64,000 nucleotides of DNA from Cafeteria roenbergensis (Eukaryota > Sar > Bigyra > Bicosoecida > Cafeteriaceae), in NCBI GenBank assembly GCA_008330645.1, contig VLTN01000054.1, positions 62,001 through 126,000 on the forward strand, in the 5' to 3' direction. This document shows, in pieces, positions 9,121-18,624 of the stretch (position 1 is the stretch's first letter; the number at the start of each line of letters is the position of its first letter). The notes under the pieces were generated by a model that worked only from the letters and a program-made list of their open reading frames with translations, was not told where the DNA came from and searched no databases. A program made the position numbers and the translations under genes.

Positions 9121-11470
9121 ATGGCCGCGTCGTCGTTTGCGGCAGCTGTGCAAGCCGCTGATGTGAGACCTTTGCGATTTGCCTTGGCAGCCTGGTCCGG
9201 GCGGGCCGCTCAGCCGGCCTGGCCGCGCCTCGGGCAACTGTGCAATGGCTCAGCAGCAAGTCCGGGGGGCGGCTCCCGGCCAAGCCAGGTTGGGACGCGG
9301 GCGGTCGTACGCGCCAAGCGCCGGCTTCTTGCCTCTCTCCTCGCTGGTGCCGCGCGCGCGCGCAGGCTGTGGTGAGGGAAGGCCTTGGCGCTGGCAGCAG
9401 CGCCCTCGGCGCAGCCTTGTCCGGCGGGACTGGCAAGGGCGCGCACAGCGACGCTGTCTGGCAGCTGGCGACAGAGAATGCCATAAGGGATCTCGCCCGT
9501 GCAGCAATGGTACAGGCCTCGGCTTCCGGGGAGCCGTCGGAGCACGTCAGGACCATCGCCGCTCTCGTTGACGGATCCGCGGCTGCCGCCAAGGCCGGCA
9601 CGTGCAGCCCCGCACTGCCGATGCAGGTCCTTGAGATCGCCTTCGCCAGCACGCCCGTGTCGCACTGCGCTGCGCTCTGGGACGTGGCAGAGAGCCGCGC
9701 CTCGACGCTGGGCTCGCCCCCCTTCGTGCCCCTCGACGCCGGCTCCAACCCCGCATCCAAGGTGGCTCTGCTGCGGCTCAGCAACGGCCTGCTCGCCCGC
9801 CTGTCCAGCGTCCACGACGCCGAGCTGTGCGGCCGCGTCCTCCTCTTCCTGGGCCACGTGCTCCGCCTCTCGGACAAGTCCGGGCTCAATGCGGCAGGGC
9901 ACTTTGCCGAGTCGCCGGCCTCCCGCCCCGCGCGCCCGAGCGCCTCTGGCGACACCGAGGACGACGAAGAGGCCGCTACGTGGGACCGCTTCGAGCGGTT
10001 CTGGTCCCTGCAAGACCTGTGCGCGCGCCCGTGGGAGGCGGTGGAGTCGTCGGACTCGTGGCTGCGCGCAGTGGCGGCCTTCGATGGGGTGCTGTCCACC
10101 GTGCGCGAAAGCGTATCACAGTGCTCCAGGACGGCCCGCAGCCAAGTCGCGGCCTCGGCCGGCGCGTCCGGCTCCACCGCGCCCCCCGCCGGCGCAGACG
10201 GCGTGTCCATCGAGGCCCTGCCGGAGGGGGGCGCCGACGCCATCGTGAACCACCTGACAGCCCCCTCGCTGCTGCACCTGCAGCTGCGGGACCCGGCCTT
10301 CCTCCGCCACGTGCTGCTGCAGGCCGTCATCGCGCTGAGGTACGTGCGGGACCTGCCGCCGTCGCGCCAGCCGGGGCCGGGGGTCGCCTCTCGCGTGGAG
10401 GAGGACGTTCCGCAGCTGCAGGCTGAGGCCTGGCGCCTGTTCGAGCAGGCGGGGGCGCTGAGCGGCGAGAGTGGGGCCGCCTCTGCCAGCCTTGCGAGCA
10501 CAGCCCGCCGCCTTGTGGCGAGCGACGACCACTGGACGGCGTGGAAGCGCGAGGGCTGCCGCAGCTTCGAGGAGCCGAGCCCCGCAGTGGAGGACGGGCC
10601 AGACGGCATCGCCGCCCGCGCTGCAAAGGCCCGGGCGGCGCAGGCCGACGCGCTGGTCAGGGACTTCGCAGCGGCCAAGGCCGCGGGAGCCGGCCCGGCC
10701 GCCTCCCGCGGCCTCGACTGGCTGGAAGGCGGCGGAGGCGCTGACCCCTGGGCCCGCGGCCACCTCTCCGAGCCAGCCACCGCCGCCCGCGACGCGACGG
10801 AGCTGACTGCGAGGTCGGTGCTTGAGGCATGCGCGCAGCGCGGCGCGTCGCTCGTGCCCTGCCTCTCCAGCCTCGTGGCGGAGGTCAAGGAGGCCCTCGA
10901 CCCGGAGTCGTTCATGTTCGACGCCGAGTCGGCCCCCTACCGCGACCAGCAGTGGGCCTGGCGAGCCATGCGGCTGATGCGGGTGCAGGATGCCAAGGCC
11001 TTCGAGAGCATCACGCGGGAGAGCGCCATTCCGCAGGTGATGGCGGGGCTAGCCGGGGTTCCAGTGCCCGAGGGCGACGTCAAGTCGACAGAGGCGGCGC
11101 ACCAGCGGCGTGTGGTGGCCGAGGCGGCGAGGAAGCGGGGCCAGGAGGCGAGGGCAGCGCTGGCTGCCGCGGAGGCGGCGGCAACGGCTGCGGCGGCGGC
11201 TCCAGCGCCCGCTGCTGCGCGCGGCCGGTCGCGCGAAGACGACAGCGGGCCGCGCCGGCCGAAGCGCGAGCGCTCTGCGGACGATGCAGGCCCAAGCAGG
11301 GGCGCTGCGCAGGATCCGAGGCAGCAGCGCGGCGGAGCGGAGGGCCAGCGGGGCGCCCAGTGGCACGCTGGAGGCGGCGCGCCCGACCGGCAGGGTTACC
11401 ACCAGGACCACCGCCAGGATCGCGGCGGTGCTGGCAGGGGATGGGATTCTCGGCGTGATGGCGGTGGAGG

Positions 11471-11503
<33 letters not shown>

Positions 11504-11561
11504 AGGCGGCGGAGGCGGCGGCGACAACAGGAAGCGCGCTCGCATGCAGCGGTTTCGCTGA
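9121..11561 (+). CDS. THOC1: THO complex subunit 1 (Hpr1/THOC1)
   Basis: Core subunit of the THO/TREX complex, which couples transcription to mRNA packaging and export in the nucleus. Exons 9121-9162 (14 codons) and 9366-11561; donor GTGAGA, acceptor GCAG, phase 0. The predicted protein is 745 residues (human 657). Family signatures are LLRLSNGLLARLSS, AELCGRVLLFLGHVLRLSDK followed by SGLN, FERFWSLQDL, DPAFLRHVLLQAVIALRYV, DDHWTAWKREGC, and DQQWAWRAMRLM. The C-terminal death domain of animal THOC1 is not visible. Instead there is a basic, Arg/Gly-rich tail with an uninterrupted glycine run at about residues 714-734 and a final RKRARMQRFR, resembling RNA-binding RGG tails. Identification by motif order is strong. 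Confidence 0.9.
11462..11522 (+). repeat. GGC/GGT triplet tract coding polyglycine in THOC1
   Basis: A near-pure run of glycine codons (mostly ggc) inside the THOC1 tail. In-frame length polymorphism is likely for such a tract. Confidence 0.8.
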
Positions 11562-11834
11562 TGTTGCGCAGCGCCCCCACCGCTGAAGCGCTCGCGCAGT
11601 CCCACGCGCTGCTCGGGAGAGCTGGAAAGGTTGGGCAGGCCGGTGGGATGAAGCGTCGCGAGCCTGCAGCTGCAAGCTCGAGAGTAGCGCTAGGCGATCC
11701 TTTCGCGTGTGCCCGCGGAGTGCCACGTGTGCGTGTGCGCGGAGCCTCAGTGCCGGTCAAGTTCTGCGGCAACGTGTCCGGCGGCACCAGCGTAGCGCGA
11801 TGCCAGGGCAAGCTGCACACGCAAAGTTGCCCAC

Positions 11835-12467
11835 TCAGTCCCTGGGCGAGTCAGGGTCTGGCAGGATGCGCTCCTTCGTGTCCTTCACGCGCTCTCTCAG
11901 TTCTCTTAAGCTGTCTGCCTTGGCTTGCGGCGCGTCGAAATTGCGCAGCACGATGCCGCCTCCGACGTCGATCTCGCTCCCCTTGTTGCGCGGGTGCCCG
12001 TTGTAGGGTGGCCACAGAAACTGCGCGTTGGCCATGGGCCACACCACCGCGCGAGCGACGCCCTCCACGAGGGACTGGTGCTGCGGGCCCAGCTGCGTCG
12101 AGTCCTGCTCCGCCGGCCTTGCGCAGTCCTCGTCGGCCTCGACCCACACCCGAGGTCCAGTGACAAACTCAACCAGCCCAGTCTTTGTCTCTACAATCTC
12201 GCCCTTGCTCGCCACAAGCGTGTGCCACTCGTGCTGGCCGCCATGGCTCAGACTGCGAACCAAAACGCAATCTCCCGGGCCGGCCCTGGGCACGATTGCG
12301 CTCAACAACCGTTGGCCAAGGGGCGCAACGACGACCCTAAGTTGGAGCGGCTTGTCATTGGCGGGCCTGTACGGCACGATCGCCACCCCGTGCTTCCCAA
12401 CCACGTACATCACGGGCAGCGCTGTGCCAACCCCCCAAGCCATCCGCAGTGCGCTTCGTGCCGCCAT
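11835..12467 (-). CDS. Mitochondrial inner-membrane protease subunit 2-like protein, apparent pseudoprotease
   Basis: Single-exon protein of 210 residues. An N-terminal hydrophobic stretch (WGVGTALPVMYVVGKHGVAIV) is followed by a beta-rich domain recalling signal-peptidase family S26/IMP2: GDCVLVRSL, VASKGEIVE, GPRVWVEADED, DSTQLGPQHQSL, and ARAVVWP. The DSxxxGP block corresponds to the conserved IMP box E. At the position of the catalytic Ser (SMxPT in IMP) the sequence reads ANDKPLQ, and the segment that normally carries the catalytic Lys (KRV) reads HTLVASKG. Both catalytic residues therefore seem absent. I infer a non-peptidase IMP2 relative, perhaps structural in the inner membrane. The C-terminus is a charged helix (LRELRERVKDTKERI). 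Family assignment is moderate; a divergent active enzyme with a different dyad cannot be excluded. Confidence 0.65.
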   Translation of the reverse strand: MAARSALRMAWGVGTALPVMYVVGKHGVAIVPYRPANDKPLQLRVVVAPLGQRLLSAIVPRAGPGDCVLVRSLSHGGQHEWHTLVASKGEIVETKTGLVEFVTGPRVWVEADEDCARPAEQDSTQLGPQHQSLVEGVARAVVWPMANAQFLWPPYNGHPRNKGSEIDVGGGIVLRNFDAPQAKADSLRELRERVKDTKERILPDPDSPRD

Positions 12468-12675
12468 TGTCGAGAGGGCGACTCCTGCGCTTGTCCTTGC
12501 TTCGCTCTGGTGGCCTGGTCTGGAATCGAAACTGAGTGCAAGCGGGAGTGCGCCGGTGGTCCGCGATGGGCGTTCTTCTGGCGTCATTGCGGGCTCTGTT
12601 GAGTTGCGACGGCTTTGGACGCACAAGTTGCTGCATGCCGCGCCCAATTGGGCACGAATTGCCGCAACACACGAA

Positions 12676-12676
12676 C

Positions 12677-12712
<36 letters not shown>

Positions 12713-12714
12713 CA
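12676..12714. repeat. CA dinucleotide microsatellite
   Basis: About 19 CA units with one CG interruption, just downstream of the minisatellite gene's stop codon, probably in its 3' UTR. Confidence 0.9.
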
Positions 12715-12738
12715 CCCGCGGAGAGTTTGGCCTGCGCT

Positions 12739-14219
12739 CTACTCGTTCGCCTCGGCTGCGCGCTGCCTAGCGGCCTCCTCCTCGGCTGCGCGCTGCCTAG
12801 CGGCCTCCTCCTCGGCTGCGCGCTGCCTAGCGGCCTCCTCCTCGGCTGCGCGCTGCCTAGCGGCCTCCTCCTCGGCTGCGCGCTGCCTAGCGGCCTCCTC
12901 CTCGGCTGCGCGCTGCCTAGCGGCCTCCTCCTCGGCTGCGCGCTGCCTAGCGGCCTCCTCCTCGGCTGCGCGCTGCCTAGCGGCCTCCTCCTCGGCTGCG
13001 CGCTGCCTAGCGGCCTCCTCCTCGGCTGCGCGCTGCCTAGCGGCCTCCTCCTCGGCTGCGCGCTGCCTAGCGGCCTCCTCCTCGGCTGCGCGCTGCCTAG
13101 CGGCCTCCTCCTCGGCTGCGCGCTGCTTAGCGGCCTCCTCCTCGGCTGCGCGCTGCCTAGCGGCCTCCTCCTCGGCTGCGCGCTGCTTAGCGGCCTCCTC
13201 CTCGGCTGCGCGCTGCTTAGCGGCCTCCTCCTTCGCCTTGGACTCCTGCGACCCGCGAAACCGGGCGGCGTTCGCCGCCTCCTCGGCCGTCTCGGCGTCA
13301 TCGCCCTCGTCGAGGTCGTTGCCGCCCATGATCACGGACCCATCCTCGTCCACCTCGGCCAGCTCGTTCATCGCCTGCATCTCCCGCGCCGTAACGGACG
13401 CATTGCAGCCGAGCGCCAGGGCCATGCTGCGGCCCTCCTCGCAAGCCTGCTGCGCCGCCTGTTGCAACTGGTGCAGGTTCGAGCGGCTCACGCCGCTGCA
13501 CTGCTCCGCGATGTACTTGTTCATTGGGGAGTCCCGCGCGTGGTTGAAGGCAAGCAGGTCCGCGACCATGGTGTACTGGTGCCCGGGATTGCGAACGATG
13601 GGCACAAAGCGAGCGCGGCTGGGCTGCTTCGCCTGCCCCGCGAGCCAGAGTCGACGGACGACGTCGAACTCGTGGCGGGCGCGCTGGTCCGCCTCCAGGT
13701 CGCACGCGCGCTGGTTTGCGCAGCCAGCTTCACACGCTGCGGCAGATCATAACAACCGCAGAGCGAGCGCGCTCGAGTCGGAGTCAGCCCGCGTCCCGAA
13801 TGCCCGCCTGCCCAGGCGGCCCGAACGCGCAGCTGTGCGTCGGCAATCGCAATCCTGCCATTGTCGCGCAGGGCTCGCGCTGCGATGCGCTGATGGCCCG
13901 CGCAGCCGGCGATCGGAACACGCCCGAATGCCCCGCTCAACGCGCCACGCTCACCTCGCGAGATTGACTCATCTGACATGGCGTTGGCGCACTGGTGGGC
14001 CGTGCCGTGCGTCGCAAACACGTGGCAGAAGTCCATCCTCAGCTTGGCCATCGCAGGCGGGCTGCTGGCCGCCACCTTGCAGGCGGCCTCGCAAGAGCTG
14101 GCTTGAGCGACCGCGTCGCGCATCCAGTCCGACCACTCGGCCATCGGCGCCTCGGGAACAAGCAGGCCAGTGGCACTTGCCGACGCAATGCCGGCAACAA
14201 AGGCAATCGCGATCCGCAT
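12739..14219 (-). CDS. Secreted protein with Cys-containing N-domain and tandem EEAARQRAAE repeats
   Basis: Exons 13955-14219 and 12739-13736, donor GTGAGC, acceptor CAG, phase 1; 420 residues predicted. It starts with a clear signal peptide (MRIAIAFVAGIASASATG). A domain of about 200 residues follows with several cysteines (SSCEAACKVA, RACEAGCANQRACD, AEQCSGVS, GRSMALALGC) and the segment PIVRNPGHQYTMVADLLAFN. An acidic linker (EVDEDGSVIMGGNDLDEGDD) leads to residues about 258-417, which are sixteen copies of a ten-residue unit EEAARQRAAE (three copies have Lys for Arg). The protein ends ANE. The repeats would form a highly charged single helix. I do not recognise the N-domain; a secreted or surface stalk protein is a guess. 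Confidence 0.85.
12751..13230 (-). repeat. Minisatellite, 16 x 30 bp, in frame
   Basis: Sixteen head-to-tail 30-bp units. Thirteen are identical; three at the high-coordinate end (starting 13111, 13171 and 13201) carry the same single C-to-T change, turning Arg into Lys. The unit is a multiple of three, so copy-number change keeps the frame. Confidence 0.97.
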
Positions 14220-14608
14220 GTCTGTCGGGGCGGCGGTCGTTTGCTTCGGGGCGCCGTTGTGCTCAGGCTCGTCGACGGCAAGCCATCGGGCACGGGCTCT
14301 GCCGGAATCAGCCGTCGGGCATCCAACAATGCTTCGGCTGGGCAGCACGAGAACGAAACGCAGACCAGCGCGGAAACACGAAGAGAGCAAACCACGCAAC
14401 CAGGGAGCTGAGCAACACGCCGCAGGAGCGCCCGCCAGCGAGGGAGGAAGGGGGCGCCAAGGCCATGCCGCTGCACTGCAGTGGCGCCAAGCTCGGGGTG
14501 CCAAGCTGCCCAAAGCGCGGTCTGCCTGTGAGCCCCAGGCCCGGGCCCCGGCGTAGGGCATGCAGGAGGGAGGGGGAGGGTGCGGTACACACCTCAGACA
14601 TGGTGCGC
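14220..14608. promoter_or_regulatory. Intergenic/promoter, 389 bp
   Basis: Lies between two minus-strand genes: 3' UTR of the upstream orphan and presumed promoter of the secreted repeat protein. No motif recognised. Confidence 0.4.
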
Positions 14609-16822
14609 CTAGTCGCGGCTTTCCGTCGCCCCGAAGCTGACCAGGGCAGCCACCGTGGGCTCCATGGCCGTGCGGACGTCGCCACTGTCAATGATGGCGT
14701 TGCACAGCGCCTCAATGCGAGCCGTGACGGTGTCCTCGTCTTGAGACTCCGAGGCGCAGGACATGACGGCGTGGAAGCGCGCGCCGATGGGGTTGGTCGC
14801 CTCGTCCACGGCAACGAGGCCGCGCTCCGTGTCCTCGATCGCGTGCATGAGCAGCGAGTCGACCTGTTGGGCCAGAGCGCTCATCAGCTCCTGGCGCACC
14901 TCGTCACGCGCCTCGGGGGGCATTGCGGCCGCGGCGTCCAGGAGCCGCTCGACGTAGTCCTCGTTGGTCATCTGCAGGGCAGCAGAGAGGCGCTCCAGCA
15001 GGCTGCGCGTTGCCGCCGAGTGCTCGTCGTCCTCTTCGTCGTCTTCCTCGCCATCGTCGTCGTAGTCTGCGCCGTCCTCCGGCCCAGCGCCTGCCGCGTC
15101 GGCCTGGCGATCTGAGTACCCGCGCGCGGCCTGAGAGACGAGGCGGTCGGTGTCCGCGTCGCGGCGGCGATCCTTGCCCTCACCATCCTCGTCGGCGAAG
15201 TCCTCGTCGTCCTCGTCGCCCTCGCTGTCGCCTGCGGACGCGTGGTACTCCTCCAGCGCAAGCTGCAGGAAGGCCGCCACGTCGATGGTTCGCGCGCCCG
15301 AGGTCGCAAAGTGGTCGTCCACAGCAGTCTTGAAGGCGACGAAGTGGCCGTCACGCTCCGAAGCGAAGACGATGCGGGCGATGTGCGAGCACTGCCGCTC
15401 GTCCAGCTGCGGGCAGGCCAGCGGCATGGCGCGCGAGCCAGGCCCGCGGCCCACCTCGGACCACATGGAGCGGAAGGAGACGTTTCCGAGAACCTTCTGC
15501 GCGACGGAGCGCACGTAGAGGTAGAAGAGGAGCTCGTCCGCGTCGTAGTACTCCTCCAGGAAGCGAGCGAAGGTGTCGCAATCCGCCGACTCGCGGCGCA
15601 TGCGCGTGACGTTGTGGAGGATGTCGATGCAGCTCTGCTCGATGATGGCCGGGAGGCCGTAGCGCTTCTTGACGTACTCGACGACCGACGAGGGGAAGGG
15701 GCGGCTCTCGCGGTCAGGCGCAGCCTCGCCGGCCTCCTCGGCCGCCAGGAGGTCCTGCTCCCGCTTGTAGCGCTCGTCATAGATCTCCTCGATGATGCGC
15801 ATGCACCAGGGCGTCTCGCGGTGGCGCGGCTTGGGGACGGTGCGGAGCGCCAGCTCCGCCACGAAGGAGCCAAAGGGGCGCACATCGAGGGAGACACCCT
15901 TGCGGGCCAGCTGGTGAGAGATCTCGTCAGCCGAGAGAGGCGCCGCCGATCGGGCAGCGGCGCGGCGCGGGGACGGGCTGGAAGCGGCAGAGGCACCGGA
16001 GCTTCCGGCACGGCGGCGGCTCGCTTCCTCGGCGGCCTGGCGGCGGGCCTGCTGCACCAGGTGCTCGTCCACGTCGTCGCCGTGTGCGCCGTGAAGGTCG
16101 GCCCGGGTGACGGACGACTCGGTCATGTGAATCCGGGCAGCGTAGGTTCCGTCCTCTTGCTGGTGGAACTGCGGCAAGGCGGGGCGGACCGCAGGGCGGG
16201 ACGGCTCGCAGGGCGATTGAGGCCGCTGCTGAGGTGGGAGGCAGGCGACGGACGCATGCGCACGCGCGCACACACACCAGCTGGCCAAGTGCTCGGGGAG
16301 CTGTTGCGGCATGGCGCGCCGGCACCGCGGCGCCCGCGCACCAGGAACACGGCAGCGGAAGACCGGCGGCCCGAGATCCGCAAACAGCGCCGTGCGACAA
16401 CGCGACGCAGGTTGGCCCTGGGCCGCCGCCCCGGTCGTCCACGCACTGCAGCGCGCTCCCGCTGCCCACCCGCACAACTGCCGGGCGAGCGCCCACTCTC
16501 GAGAGCCCGGCGAGGCCGGGCTAGCAAGCGCACCCGACGGCGGCTTGCGTCGTCGCCCCGCGCTGGAGGCAGCGCGCGCCAAGCCGCCGGCGAAAGCGGC
16601 ACGTCGCAAAGTGGGGGCGGCCCGCAGTGTGTGCTGCCGGAGGGGCCGGCAGCCGGAGGGGCAATCGGCCGGTGAGCCAGTCGCAAGCAGTTGACATCGG
16701 GCGGGGCGAACCTTGATCTTCTCGGCCACGAGGAACTGGGCCATGAGCTCCTGCTCGCCTTCGGGCATGTCTGCGAGGCGGACCACGGGGACTGGTCCCT
16801 GGGAGGCCATGGCAGCGCTCAT
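14609..16822 (-). CDS. Orphan protein with YGL-type helical domain and acidic tracts
   Basis: Exons 16712-16822 (37 codons) and 14609-16168, joined in phase 0 to give VAEKIKFHQQEDGTY; 556 residues. The donor is unusual (GTTCGC) while the acceptor is normal CAG. After a Ser/Ala-rich linker, residues about 140-290 form a globular helical region: PWCMRIIEEIYDERYK, VVEYVKKRYGLPAIIEQ, FARFLEEYYDADELLFYLYV. The pattern 'IIEEIY...V..YV..+YGL..II' recalls helical domains in several flagellum-associated proteins of protists; this is a resemblance by eye only. Two strongly acidic segments follow (around residues 350-372 and 405-420), then a helical C-terminus ending ATESRD. Function unknown. It lies 199 bp from and divergent to TRAP-alpha. 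Confidence 0.8.
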   Translation of the reverse strand: MSAAMASQGPVPVVRLADMPEGEQELMAQFLVAEKIKVRPARCQLLATGSPADCPSGCRPLRQHTLRAAPTLRRAAFAGGLARAASSAGRRRKPPSGALASPASPGSREWALARQLCGWAAGARCSAWTTGAAAQGQPASRCRTALFADLGPPVFRCRVPGARAPRCRRAMPQQLPEHLASWCVCARAHASVACLPPQQRPQSPCEPSRPAVRPALPQFHQQEDGTYAARIHMTESSVTRADLHGAHGDDVDEHLVQQARRQAAEEASRRRAGSSGASAASSPSPRRAAARSAAPLSADEISHQLARKGVSLDVRPFGSFVAELALRTVPKPRHRETPWCMRIIEEIYDERYKREQDLLAAEEAGEAAPDRESRPFPSSVVEYVKKRYGLPAIIEQSCIDILHNVTRMRRESADCDTFARFLEEYYDADELLFYLYVRSVAQKVLGNVSFRSMWSEVGRGPGSRAMPLACPQLDERQCSHIARIVFASERDGHFVAFKTAVDDHFATSGARTIDVAAFLQLALEEYHASAGDSEGDEDDEDFADEDGEGKDRRRDADTDRLVSQAARGYSDRQADAAGAGPEDGADYDDDGEEDDEEDDEHSAATRSLLERLSAALQMTNEDYVERLLDAAAAMPPEARDEVRQELMSALAQQVDSLLMHAIEDTERGLVAVDEATNPIGARFHAVMSCASESQDEDTVTARIEALCNAIIDSGDVRTAMEPTVAALVSFGATESRD

Positions 16823-17021
16823 CCGCGCGCACGGTGGACGCCGCAGCGCGCGCCAGAGCTCGCCCAAAAGCCGGAACCGCTCCCCGCCGGCAGAGCAGCC
16901 GCGGCAAGAACGGAGCGACGAGACCGCTGGCGCCGGCGCCTCCACGTGGAGTGGCGACGCTGCCCGCACACTCCACGAGTCACAGCCCCTTCGAGGCGCG
17001 CCCGCAGGAGTACCAGAGGCC
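16823..17021. promoter_or_regulatory. Divergent promoter, orphan (-) / TRAP-alpha (+)
   Basis: Only 199 bp separate the two start codons, so both promoters must overlap or be shared. No TATA-like element seen. Confidence 0.5.
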
Positions 17022-18259
17022 ATGATCGCCGTCCTTGCGGTCCTCGCCGCCGTCGCCGGCTCGGCCAGTGAGTTTGGCTTGCTCGCGGCGGCCGCTCTGC
17101 CCGCCGCTGGCCGCGCCTTCAGGCTGCCCGCAAGATCCGCGCCGCCCGCCGCTCGGGCGCCGCGCGCGCCGCGAGTGCCTCGCTGCAACGCTTCCTGTGC
17201 GGCTTTTATCGCCTCGCCCCGACCGCAGACGCCCTGCAGAACATCCGGGAGCCCGTGGGGGAGGATTTCATGACTGTGCGCATGGACCCTCGCCGCCTCA
17301 TGTACCTGCCGCCTCCCTCCTCTGAGGTCGTTACTGTGGCGAAGACCACCGGAACCGACGGCGACGGTGCGTATTGCAAGCGCACCAGCCCTCCGGCCAC
17401 CCCTGGCGGCGCGCGCCTGGGGACGGACGCAAGGCTGCGGCTGCCACGTGCTGAGCCAATGGCGCGGCTCGCAACCCAGGGCGGCCAAGCGAGCGCGGGA
17501 GAGGCGAGCGGGTTGAGGATGCACCGCTTCGGCCATGCTGGCGCATGACGCACGGCGCCTCGGTTGTTGCGGCGGCGGCTGCGTGCGCTTGGGCTGCAAT
17601 TTGCCTCAGCTTCCCCCCCCCCCTCCCCCCCACTCCCTTCCTCCTCCGCTGGCCCGGCCCTTGCCGCCGCAGACTTCCCCCTCGACAGCCAGATCACGAT
17701 GCTTAGCGGCCTGCTCAACGAGGGCGAGAAGCCCATCAACGTGACCGGGATCATGGGATCGCTCAACATGCCCGAGGCGTTCCAGTTCTACTACGTCAAC
17801 TTCACCTACAAGCACTTCGGCCACGTCGTGGAGCAGGGCCAGGAGATGACCTTTGCGTACCCCTTCAAGCTGCAGCCCGAGGACCTGATGATGATCAACC
17901 AGCGCTCCGACGAGTCCCCCACCACCGTGCAGATGGCCATGACTCTCTTCTACGACGACGGCGAGGCCGAGTACTCCACCACCTTCTTCAACAAGACCGT
18001 GCGCTTCGTGCCTGGCCCGGCCACCATGGACTGGGCCTTCCTCCTCCAGCTCGGCCGTGACATCATCGTGGGCGGCGTCATCCTGTTCGCCGTGGCGTAC
18101 GGCGTGCTTGGCCAGCAGGTTATGGACGCTCTCCCGGTGGGCGGCTCTGCGACTGATGAGGCCGACGAGCCTGCTTCTGCGGGCGCCGGTGCCGGCACCT
18201 CGAGCAAGGGCGGCAGCAAGAAGAAGGGCGGCAACAAGAAGAAGCGCGGCGGCAACTAG
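17022..18259 (+). CDS. SSR1: Translocon-associated protein subunit alpha (TRAP-alpha, signal sequence receptor 1)
   Basis: ER membrane protein that assists Sec61-dependent translocation. Three exons: 17022-17067, 17229-17366 and 17673-18259, each junction in phase 1, donors GTGAGT and GTGCGT, acceptors CAG. The product is 256 residues. A signal peptide (MIAVLAVLAAVAGSA) is followed by a luminal domain with DFPLDSQITMLSGLLNEG, then FQFYYVNFTYKHFG (potential N-glycan site NFT) and STTFFNKTVRF (NKT), as in TRAP-alpha. A single transmembrane helix spans about residues 180-208, and the cytosolic tail ends in a Lys/Gly-rich repeat (KGGSKKKGGNKKKRGGN) that could contact the ribosome. Exon 2 carries the variable acidic luminal N-region. 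The third intron end is preceded by a long C-tract. Confidence 0.9.
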
Positions 18260-18624
18260 GCCATTTGAGGACCCTCGCCTCCTTGGCCTCTCGCCCTGGC
18301 TGAATGGCGAGTTCTTGCAACGGGCCTGAAGCCCTTCTCGTGAACGCGTGTGTTGCCCCTACTTCTGAGCTCAAACATCGCCGACATGCTTGTTCCAGCC
18401 ACTCGGACCACTTTCCACCCCCCAAATGCCCTCGCGCGACTGCATCACGAGCGGCCTGCAGTCGGGCGGGACATGCCGTTGTCGAACGGGTGGCCATGCG
18501 GCGCCGCGGCGGGGGGGAGGGGGGGCGTGCTCACGAGAGGACGGCTGACGAACGCAAGCGGGGACGACAGCGACTTGGGAGCGGTTGGAACGCCCGAACA
18601 CGCACGACAATCACGCAAGCCGCT
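18260..18624. other. Convergent intergenic region, 365 bp
   Basis: Joins the 3' ends of TRAP-alpha (+) and CSN2 (-). A G-rich run lies near 18510-18530. No gene seen. Confidence 0.5.

Noticed and set aside
8729-10915. 728-codon open frame antisense to THOC1
   Set aside because: Shadow frame caused by GC-rich codons; sense strand has clear THOC1 motifs.
12751-13230. Regular repeats that could suggest a CRISPR array
   Set aside because: Units are directly abutting 30-mers with no spacers and are translated in frame in a spliced eukaryotic gene.
12536-15115. 859-codon open frame on the plus strand
   Set aside because: It is the antisense shadow of the minisatellite gene and neighbours; the repeat has no stop in several frames, and no family motif is seen.
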